Positions 57,548 through 64,000 of a stretch of 64,000 nt of DNA are shown here, in pieces (position 1 is the first letter of the stretch; each line of letters opens with the position of its first letter). The stretch is from Komagataeibacter rhaeticus (lineage in GTDB: Bacteria; Pseudomonadota; Alphaproteobacteria; Acetobacterales; Acetobacteraceae). A program made the translations under genes and the position numbers. The notes below the pieces were generated by a model. The model was not told the origin of the DNA, ran no database searches, and worked only from the letters and a program-made list of their open reading frames with translations. The stretch lies in the NCBI RefSeq assembly GCF_003207855.1, contig NZ_NKTZ01000001.1, positions 372,001 to 436,000 of the forward strand, written 5' to 3'.

Positions 57548-58135
57548 TCAGGTGAACCAGACCGAAAGTGAGCGCACGCCCTGTGCGCCACGGATCAGCA
57601 CGCCCTGGATATCCGCCGTGGCGGAGGGACCGCTCATCAGCACGCCATAATTGGCGGACCGGAATTCCGGCCGCTGCTGGTAGGCGGTGTGCATGTTGGC
57701 CGTCAGTTCACTGGCGGACAGCAGCACCACGATATGCTGCCCCAGATGCGCGAATGAATTGATCGGCAGCTGGGCCTCGCTCAGGAAAATGGACCCCATC
57801 TCCGCAATGCCGAAGGGCGCGCGCACCACGGTCACGTCAATCATGGCCGCGTCCTGCGGTGTCCTGATCTTCTCCACCGGCAGGGTGCCACGGGCTTCGG
57901 GCACGTTGGAGCAGATGATCTTCGCATCGGGATGGCGGCGCGCGATGGCTTCATCCAGCGTCTCGCCCGGTGTTGCCGGTTCCAGCACATCGCCGCCCAG
58001 TATCTTCAGGCTGGCAATGAAGCGTTCCCGGCTGGCATCCATGTCGCCCAGTGTTGCAACCGGTGGCAGCGGATGGTTTTCGGGCGTGGGGCGATTGGCC
58101 CGCAACGCCTGCAGGATCTCGTCGCGTGCGCTCAT
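57548..58135 (-). CDS. lutC: Lactate utilization protein LutC
   Basis: 195-aa LUD-domain protein of the YkgG/LutC family. Last gene of lutABC; it overlaps lutB by 4 bp. The complex oxidises L-lactate to pyruvate at the membrane without an FMN-type dehydrogenase. Motifs: GIAEMGSIFLSEAQLPINS and HIVVLLSASELTANM. Confidence 0.93.
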   Translation of the reverse strand: MSARDEILQALRANRPTPENHPLPPVATLGDMDASRERFIASLKILGGDVLEPATPGETLDEAIARRHPDAKIICSNVPEARGTLPVEKIRTPQDAAMIDVTVVRAPFGIAEMGSIFLSEAQLPINSFAHLGQHIVVLLSASELTANMHTAYQQRPEFRSANYGVLMSGPSATADIQGVLIRGAQGVRSLSVWFT

Positions 58136-59541
58136 TTCTTGGCCTCCGGTGTACCCTCTTTGCCGGGCTTGCGGTTCTTGCGGTACCAGTCATTGAAGGT
58201 CTGCTTGACCGGATGGGGGTTTTCGCGGTGCCTGCCCCACGGGTTCAGCCAGTTATACAGCACGAAGCGCGGCATGGTGCTGAGTGATACCTCGGTCGCC
58301 TTGATGGCGGCGCGGTACAGCTTGGGCTGGCCCATGAGCTTGCCCGCCATGTGCATGATCTCACGCTTGACGAAGGGCATTTCATGGTGCTGCACCAGCA
58401 CGCGGCGCCATTTGTAAAGCTGCTCGTGAATGTTGATCTTGACCGGGCAGACATTGGTGCAGCTTCCGTTCAGCGTGGAGGCGTAGGGAAGCGTGCTGTA
58501 TTTGCGCTCGTTGAAGGTGGGGTCGATGATCGCGCCGATCGGGCCGGAATACACCGCGCCATAGGATAGCCCGCCAGAGCGGCGGTAGACCGGGCACGTA
58601 TTCATGCACGCGCCACAGCGGATGCATTTGAGCGAGGTCCAGAAATCTTCCATCCCCAGGCGGGCGGAACGGCCATTGTCCACCAGCACCACATGCATCT
58701 CGCCCCCCTTCTGCGGGCCACGGAAATGGGTGGTGTACTGCGTGATGGGGGAACCCAGCGCACTGCGGGAAAGCAGGCGCACGAACACGCCCAGATCGGC
58801 CATGCGCGGCACGAGGCGTTCGATGCCGATGGTGGCGATGTGCAGGTTGGGCACCGTCGCACTCAGGTCGGCATTGCCTTCGTTGGTGCACACGACAAAG
58901 GTGCCGGTCTCCGCCACCACGAAATTGCCGCCGGTCATGCCCGAATCGGCGCCCAGTATGACCGGGCGCGCGGCCTGGCGCTGGGCTTCGGCCAGCAGGT
59001 GCGGGTCCCGGATGTTCGGGTCGGTGTTGTAGTCCTTGGCGAATATCTTCGCCACGTCCGATGTCAGCTTGTGTACGGCGGGCACCACGATGTGGCTGGG
59101 CAGCTGGTCATCAAGCTGCTGGATGCGTTCGCCCAGATCCGTCTCGGTCACGCGCACGCCCTGTTTTTCAAGATAGGGCCGCATGTCACATTCCTCGGTG
59201 ACCATGGACTTGCTCTTGATCAGGTTGTGCGCGCCATGGGCCTTCAGGATCTCGCCCACGATGCGGTTGTGCTCCGCCCCGTCGCGCGCCCAGTGGACAT
59301 GGATGCCGTTCTTCTTCGCGTTTTCCTCGAACTGCTCAAGGTATTCGGGCAGGCGGGAGAGCGTGTGTTCCTTGATGCGCGAAGCCTCCTCGCGCAGTTC
59401 CTGCCATTCGGGCAGGATGTGCATCTGGGCATCGCGCTTCTGGCGCATGTCCCACAGGCGTTCATCATGGAACTGCAGGTGGGGCTTGTCTTCCAGGAAG
59501 TGTTCCGCCGCCCTGGCGTGATTGACGGGCCGTTCGCTCAT
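58132..59541 (-). CDS. lutB: Lactate utilization iron-sulfur protein LutB
   Basis: 469 aa. LUD domain in the N-terminal half, then two [4Fe-4S] ferredoxin-like motifs: CIRCGACMNTCPVY and CTNVCPVKINIHE. The frame runs on to 59754, but ATG 59541 overlaps the lutA stop (ATGA), the coupled start. Electron-transfer core of the LutABC L-lactate oxidase. Confidence 0.95.
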   Translation of the reverse strand: MSERPVNHARAAEHFLEDKPHLQFHDERLWDMRQKRDAQMHILPEWQELREEASRIKEHTLSRLPEYLEQFEENAKKNGIHVHWARDGAEHNRIVGEILKAHGAHNLIKSKSMVTEECDMRPYLEKQGVRVTETDLGERIQQLDDQLPSHIVVPAVHKLTSDVAKIFAKDYNTDPNIRDPHLLAEAQRQAARPVILGADSGMTGGNFVVAETGTFVVCTNEGNADLSATVPNLHIATIGIERLVPRMADLGVFVRLLSRSALGSPITQYTTHFRGPQKGGEMHVVLVDNGRSARLGMEDFWTSLKCIRCGACMNTCPVYRRSGGLSYGAVYSGPIGAIIDPTFNERKYSTLPYASTLNGSCTNVCPVKINIHEQLYKWRRVLVQHHEMPFVKREIMHMAGKLMGQPKLYRAAIKATEVSLSTMPRFVLYNWLNPWGRHRENPHPVKQTFNDWYRKNRKPGKEGTPEAKK

Positions 59542-60281
59542 TGCGCTGCTCCGTTCAGGATCTGTGCGATATGGATGAAGCGGATGGGTACGCCCGCGCG
59601 TTCCGCGCAGCCCTGCTGGTGCATCATGCACGAGGAATCGGCCGAGACGATGTATTCCGCTCCCGCCTCGTGGTGATCGCGCACCTTGTCCAGACCCATC
59701 TGCGAGGACACGGCTTCTTCCGTGACCGAGAAGGTGCCACCGAAGCCACAGCATTCATCCGGCCGCCTGGGGGTGACGAAGCGGATGCCCCTGACCTTGC
59801 CCAGCAGGTCCATCGGCTTGGAGAAGGGCTTTTCCCCCAGTTCGGACATGCTGGCCGTGCGCAGCGCGCGCAGCGTGCCGCAGCTGTTGTGCAGGCCCAC
59901 GGTGTGGTTGAACTCGGCCCATGGAAAGGCATCGACCTTCAGGATGTCATGGAGGAATTCCACCAGTTCGAAGGTATTCTCGCGCACATGGCGGACTTCA
60001 TCCGTCTGCTCGATCGCATCGAAATTGTCGCGGACATGATGCGTGCAGCTGCCCGAGGGCATGACGATCTTGTCGTATTTGGCAAAGTTGCGGACAAACA
60101 GGGCTTCCGCCGCCGCCGCATCCGAATTGCACCCGGAATTGCCCATGGGCTGGCCACAGCAGGTCTGGTCCAGCGGATATTCAACATCCTGCCCCAGCTT
60201 TTCCAGCAGTTCCAGCGTGGCAATTCCTGCCTCGGGGTAGAATGCGTCGATATAACATGGAACGAACAGGCCGATTTTCAT
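59538..60281 (-). CDS. lutA: Lactate utilization protein LutA
   Basis: 247-aa CCG-domain protein with two cysteine-rich heterodisulfide-reductase-type motifs: TCCGQPMGNSGC and DECCGFGGTFSV. First gene of lutABC. It is 106 bp from the divergent LysR gene. Confidence 0.95.
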   Translation of the reverse strand: MKIGLFVPCYIDAFYPEAGIATLELLEKLGQDVEYPLDQTCCGQPMGNSGCNSDAAAAEALFVRNFAKYDKIVMPSGSCTHHVRDNFDAIEQTDEVRHVRENTFELVEFLHDILKVDAFPWAEFNHTVGLHNSCGTLRALRTASMSELGEKPFSKPMDLLGKVRGIRFVTPRRPDECCGFGGTFSVTEEAVSSQMGLDKVRDHHEAGAEYIVSADSSCMMHQQGCAERAGVPIRFIHIAQILNGAAQ

Positions 60282-60387
60282 TGTTGGGCACTCATCCTCA
60301 GCACGATTGGCGCGAAACGTGGCGCAAGCTATGTTATTTCGTCAAATATATATTGAAAGACGATCCCATATATAATTTATATGCGGC
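60282..60387. promoter_or_regulatory. Divergent lutA/lysR control region
   Basis: 106 bp, AT-rich in its right half. ATATATAT and TATATAATTTATATG blocks flank a GC-rich centre, which would suit LysR half-sites (T-N11-A) and overlapping promoters. The exact site is not assigned. Confidence 0.45.
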
Positions 60388-61332
60388 ATGGATCTAAGGC
60401 ATTTACGTTATTTTGTGGCCGTTGCCGAGAACGGAAGCTTCACGCGTGCTGCAGAGCAGCTAGGCATAGAACAGCCCCCTCTGAGCCAGCAGATCAAGCA
60501 TCTGGAAAATGAACTGGGTGTACTGCTGTTCCAGCGGCTGACGCGCGGGGTCCGGCTGACCGATGTGGGGCTGGTACTGCTGGACCAGGCGCGCGCCCTG
60601 CTGGGCATGCAGCAGCAGTTCGTGGCCACCGCCCATGGTCTGGCGCGTGGCGAGAAGGGGCATATCCGCGTGGGGCTGGCCGGTGCGGTATCGCTGCTGC
60701 CCATGATCCCGCTGACCGTGCGGCGGTTCCGCGAACTCTGGCCCGATGTCACGATCTATCTTGAGGAAAGCAACACCCCCGCCCTGCGCAAGGGGCTGCA
60801 TGACCGCGCCATCGACATTGCCATCGTCCGCCCCCCCGTGCCCGATGGTGCGGGGCTGCTGGTTTCTCCCCTGCTGGAGGAGGAGACGGTCGTGGCCCTG
60901 CCCAAGGGGCACAAGCTGGCCATCCACCGGCATCTGGAACTGGACATGCTGGCGGATGAGCCCTTCATCATCTTCCCGCGTGAACTGGGGCCGGGCTTTC
61001 ATGATGCCATCCTGTCCGCCTGCCATAATGCCGGCTTTACGCCGCGCATGGGCCAGCAGGCGCCGCAGATCGCCTCCACCGTACCGCTGGTGGCGGCCGG
61101 GCTTGGGGTATCGGTCGTGCCGCGTTCACTACACCAGATCCATTCCGGTGGCGTGACCTATCATTCACTGGGGGCGAAGGCGCCGCGCGCGGAACTGGCC
61201 ATTGCCATGCGGGCGGGCCAGCATGTGCCGCTGCTGTCCAATTTCATTTCCACACTGCGGGCCTGCTGCCGTGACATGCATGCGGGCGCGCAGGCCGACC
61301 TGTCCCGGGGGGACCGGGGGGACGAAACCTAG
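60388..61332 (+). CDS. LysR-family regulator of the lut operon
   Basis: 314 aa: winged helix (1-60, MDLRHLRYFVAVAENGSFTR and LSQQIKHLENELG) and an effector-binding domain (about 90-295). It is divergent from lutABC with a shared 106-bp region, so it is most likely the lactate-responsive regulator. The Bacillus lut operon uses a GntR regulator, so this is a different control protein. Confidence 0.88.
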   Translation: MDLRHLRYFVAVAENGSFTRAAEQLGIEQPPLSQQIKHLENELGVLLFQRLTRGVRLTDVGLVLLDQARALLGMQQQFVATAHGLARGEKGHIRVGLAGAVSLLPMIPLTVRRFRELWPDVTIYLEESNTPALRKGLHDRAIDIAIVRPPVPDGAGLLVSPLLEEETVVALPKGHKLAIHRHLELDMLADEPFIIFPRELGPGFHDAILSACHNAGFTPRMGQQAPQIASTVPLVAAGLGVSVVPRSLHQIHSGGVTYHSLGAKAPRAELAIAMRAGQHVPLLSNFISTLRACCRDMHAGAQADLSRGDRGDET

Positions 61333-61418
61333 CCGCCCCATCCATCATACGGGAAATGCCACAGGTTTTCGGGCTTGGCCTTGCGGGCCATGCAGTGTGC
61401 TGACGTGACGCCGGGGCC

Positions 61419-61688
61419 TTAGAGGTTATATTGTTTTCTTAACTCGTCTTCAAAGCCACGACTGTTCGGTTTCTTCCTTTTTGCGGCTTCGGCCTTGGCT
61501 TTTTCTGCATCTTCCTGATCTATTTTTGCCATATCTTTTTTATATTCACCGCTAATGAAATATATGAAAATATGATATGTAAAACGGATTGTATACACAA
61601 TAATTCTGAATAAAAATGGAATGAAAAGGCCCAGAAATACAAGTAAAAAAGCAAATATTGCTTCAGAAGAAAGTATGGCTATTCCCAT
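61419..61688 (-). CDS. AT-rich orphan membrane protein
   Basis: 89 aa. Two membrane segments (AIFAFLLVFLGLFIPFLFRI and TIRFTYHIFIYFI) and a charged lysine-rich tail (EDAEKAKAEAAKRKKPNSRG). The base composition is far lower in GC than any neighbour. No homologue recognised. It is between a LysR gene and the metallopeptidase gene, with AT-rich flanks on both sides, and may be recently acquired. Confidence 0.6.
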   Translation of the reverse strand: MGIAILSSEAIFAFLLVFLGLFIPFLFRIIVYTIRFTYHIFIYFISGEYKKDMAKIDQEDAEKAKAEAAKRKKPNSRGFEDELRKQYNL

Positions 61689-61802
61689 TTTATCCCTTTT
61701 CGTAAATACTTTTTATGCTAGAAATTTTAACATATATATTCATCGAAATCTTAATATAAACCAAAAGGGACATTTTTAAAATTATAAAATTCTGACAGTC
61801 GA

Positions 61803-62888
61803 TCAGGCCCCGGCAGGCGCCTGTGCCACGCGGCTTTCGCGGATCAGGTCATGGATGAAAGACAGCTTGCGCAGGATCTCGGGCGTCAGCACGAAGGGAT
61901 AGAAATCCGGCAGCCCCATGGAGCGGTTGAGGCTGTTGACCGCATAGGTCAGCGGCAGCCAGCCCTGCGTGATTTCGTCAAAGGACATTTCGGTATAGGG
62001 GTCACGCCGGATGCTGGTGCGTAGCGGCGGGGCATGCGCGCCCGCCGCATCAATGGAAATGCGGTAGGCCCATGCGGTTTCCAGTGTCGAGATGATGTGC
62101 AGGTAATGCGCCCATGTCTCGGCAAAGTCCTCCCACGGGTGGGATGTGGCGTAGTGGCTGACATAGCGGCCACGCCAGTCGGTGCTGGACGGCGTATTGT
62201 AATGGGCCTGCAGGCTTGCGGCGTAGTCCTGTCGTTCATCGCCAAACACCGCGCGGCAGGCGTCCAGCCGGTCCGGCCTGGCATCGCGGATCAGAACGTT
62301 CCAGTAATAATGCCCGATCTCGTGGCGGAAATGGCCCAGCAGGGTGCGGTAGTATTCCCCCATTTCCTGGCGCATTTTCTCGCGCTGGGCATCATCCGTC
62401 TCGTTCATGGCGATGGTGATGATGCCATTCATGTGGCCGGTCATGGCGGGCGTGCCATCGGGCTGGCTGTCCAGAAAGTCGAAGGCCAGCCCGTTTGCCG
62501 GGTCTTCGCGCCGGTTGCGCATGGGCAGGCCCAGACGCAGCAGGGTATAGAACAGCCGGTGCTTGGCCACTTCCAGCTTCTGCCACCGCGCGATGTTGCC
62601 CGGCACCGACAGGTTGGGAATGGTGCGGTTGAAGCTGCACGCAATACAGTAGACCTGCCTCGGCTCGGCCAGCCAGTTGCACGCGCTATGGGCATTGTTG
62701 GCGCACAGGGCGCGGGGTGTGTGGTGCGCACCCGCGCCCAGCGGCCGCCACAGCCCGTCGCCCATCGCATCCAGTGCATACAGTTCGGTATCCTGTGGCA
62801 GGTAGCCCAGCGTATGGCCACAGCGTTCGCAGGCCGTATTCTCGAAAAACAGGACCTGTTCGCACGACTGGCAGAAAAACAGCTTCAT
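61803..62888 (-). CDS. Putative zinc-binding metallopeptidase with zinc ribbon
   Basis: 361 aa. N-terminal zinc ribbon with Cys6, Cys9, Cys20 and Cys23 (FFCQSCEQVLFF and CERCGHT), a second Cys/His group (Cys62, 70, 81, 84), and a HExxH site HEIGH at 189-193 followed by DFAETWAHYLH. Family: putative zinc-binding metallopeptidase (Peptidase_Mx type). Its ATG overlaps the stop of the transglutaminase gene (ATGA), so the two are made together. Its target is unknown. Confidence 0.85.
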   Translation of the reverse strand: MKLFFCQSCEQVLFFENTACERCGHTLGYLPQDTELYALDAMGDGLWRPLGAGAHHTPRALCANNAHSACNWLAEPRQVYCIACSFNRTIPNLSVPGNIARWQKLEVAKHRLFYTLLRLGLPMRNRREDPANGLAFDFLDSQPDGTPAMTGHMNGIITIAMNETDDAQREKMRQEMGEYYRTLLGHFRHEIGHYYWNVLIRDARPDRLDACRAVFGDERQDYAASLQAHYNTPSSTDWRGRYVSHYATSHPWEDFAETWAHYLHIISTLETAWAYRISIDAAGAHAPPLRTSIRRDPYTEMSFDEITQGWLPLTYAVNSLNRSMGLPDFYPFVLTPEILRKLSFIHDLIRESRVAQAPAGA

Positions 62889-63802
62889 GAGGAGATATGG
62901 GTTCGCCGCAGGGGGGAGCGGGCATTGGTAGCGGGGGGCAGGGGAATGGTTTCCATCACCGCCTCGAATGTGGCCACGCAGTGGTCCAGCAGCCCGCTTA
63001 CGGGGGCGGCCTGATGGGGGGCGGCCGCCACGGCCAGGGGTACATGGCCCTGTGCCGCCAGCAGGCCCGATGTCGTATCCAGCCCGATCCATCCCGCGCC
63101 GGGCACGTATGCCTGCGCCCAGGCATGCAGTTCACCGCCATACTGCCCCGGCGCACCGGCACGCGGCTGGAGCAGGTAGCCGGACACGAAGCGTGCGGCA
63201 ACGCCCAGCCCGCGCAGTACCGCGATCAGCAGCCATGCACTGTCCCGGCATGAACCGGCACCGTTGCGCAGGGTTTCCTCCGGTGACCATACGCCCGCCT
63301 CAAGCCGGATGCGGTAGGTGACGCGGGTGGCGATGGCGCGCGTCAGTTCCACCAGCATCTCCAGCGTGGGGCGCGGCAGGGTGGCGCGCCACGTCCGTAC
63401 CAGCGCATCCAGCAGCGGGGTGGGGCTGCCGGGCGGGCAGGCGGGCTGCAGGTAGGGGGCCAGGGCGGGGTCAGCACTCCTGTCCGGTGCCGGCGCGGGC
63501 CACAGGCGGGCCGCCGGGGCGATGGTGAAATGGAAGGGATTGGTGGGCGTCTGGTCCGTGGCAAGGCGGATGGTAATGTCGAAATGCGTGACCTGCCGGG
63601 TAAAGGTGACGCGGGCGATCCGGTTGCCGAAAGGATCGTGCTCCCATGTACAGCCATGCGGCGTGGGGCTTATGTCCATGCTGTAGGACAGCACGCCCGG
63701 ACAGTCGGGCACGGGATGCAGGCGGATTGTCTGGGGACCAAGGTGAACGGGCCGGTCGTAGCGGTAGCGTGTGTGGTGGACCAGCATGGCATGCGCGTTC
63801 AT
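62885..63802 (-). CDS. Transglutaminase-like cysteine protease family protein
   Basis: 305 aa. N-terminal bacterial transglutaminase-like beta domain (about 1-95, MLVHHTRYRYDRPVHLGPQT), then the catalytic domain with Cys185 (AGSCRDSAW), His226 (GGELHAWAQ) and Asp242 (LDTTSG), a complete triad. Start ATG 63802 (63787 is possible). In many bacteria such genes sit with alpha-E and ATP-grasp genes in a predicted peptide-tagging cluster; those would lie beyond the right edge. Confidence 0.9.
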   Translation of the reverse strand: MNAHAMLVHHTRYRYDRPVHLGPQTIRLHPVPDCPGVLSYSMDISPTPHGCTWEHDPFGNRIARVTFTRQVTHFDITIRLATDQTPTNPFHFTIAPAARLWPAPAPDRSADPALAPYLQPACPPGSPTPLLDALVRTWRATLPRPTLEMLVELTRAIATRVTYRIRLEAGVWSPEETLRNGAGSCRDSAWLLIAVLRGLGVAARFVSGYLLQPRAGAPGQYGGELHAWAQAYVPGAGWIGLDTTSGLLAAQGHVPLAVAAAPHQAAPVSGLLDHCVATFEAVMETIPLPPATNARSPLRRTHISS

Positions 63803-64000
63803 GTACTCTTGAGCCCCGGAAAACAGTCCCGCATGCCTGCCATCGAGACCCGACGATGGTACGGTTCGGACATGGTTGCAGTGTGCCGCCCCCACGCTAT
63901 CAGGATTGGCGGTGGCAGCAATATCGTATTTTTCAGCGATTTGCGCCCGAAAGGGAAGGTCGGGCAAGATTCGTTCTTGGCAAGAGACGATTTTCTTGCT

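Overview
The window is a stretch of chromosome from a high-GC alphaproteobacterium, most likely an acetic acid bacterium (Acetobacteraceae, Komagataeibacter/Gluconacetobacter type). The reasons are the gene content and neighbourhoods typical of Rhodospirillales (NDUFA12-mlaD-DUF2155, MotA/MotB-like pair beside suhB and efp, zapA-6S RNA-fthC-ymdB), the very GC-rich codon use, and many long antisense shadow frames. I saw no phage, insertion sequence, CRISPR array or rRNA operon. This is mainly housekeeping chromosome, with about 73 protein genes, three tRNA genes (His, Thr, Ser, all with encoded CCA) and one 6S RNA. Genus assignment is from memory, not from a database search.

Layout. 0-3.3 kb: peroxide defence (ahpD, ahpC, divergent oxyR), then rpmJ and a TPR protein. 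3.3-10.1 kb: a non-flagellar MotA/MotB/OmpA-like envelope operon, suhB, and elongation factor P with both lysine-modification enzymes (epmB, epmA). 10.1-13.6 kb: thiE, then zapA, 6S RNA, 5-formyl-THF cyclo-ligase and a YmdB-type phosphodiesterase. 13.6-20.4 kb: AMP nucleosidase, a TonB-like protein, esterase, quinone oxidoreductase, glnA and glnB. 20.5-25.4 kb: an aminotransferase, tRNA-His, two envelope/NAD-binding genes, and rplM-rpsI. 25.5-36.3 kb: small secreted or unknown proteins, a secreted nuclease, ilvD, an AsmA protein, tRNA-Thr, a DsbA-like protein, an amidohydrolase and an SDR. 36.3-44.8 kb: tRNA-Ser, lepA, a degenerate LexA-fold regulator, secreted proteins, a DEAD-box helicase and an alcohol dehydrogenase. 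44.8-48.2 kb: a GNAT/FemAB-like protein, RidA, and a relic resembling half of a B12-dependent ribonucleotide reductase. 48.4-53.1 kb: NDUFA12, mlaD, DUF2155, otsB-otsA (trehalose), dsbB. 53.2-61.3 kb: nadE, an RTX-type protein, HU, lutABC for lactate oxidation with a divergent LysR regulator. 61.4-63.8 kb: an AT-rich orphan gene, and a zinc metallopeptidase-transglutaminase pair running in from the right edge.

The most striking non-coding signal is a family of about 80-bp nested palindromes present eight times. By my map all eight copies lie between convergent genes and none lies anywhere else. Their hairpin stems show compensatory base changes. This points to a dispersed bidirectional terminator or a structured 3'-end element used by this lineage.
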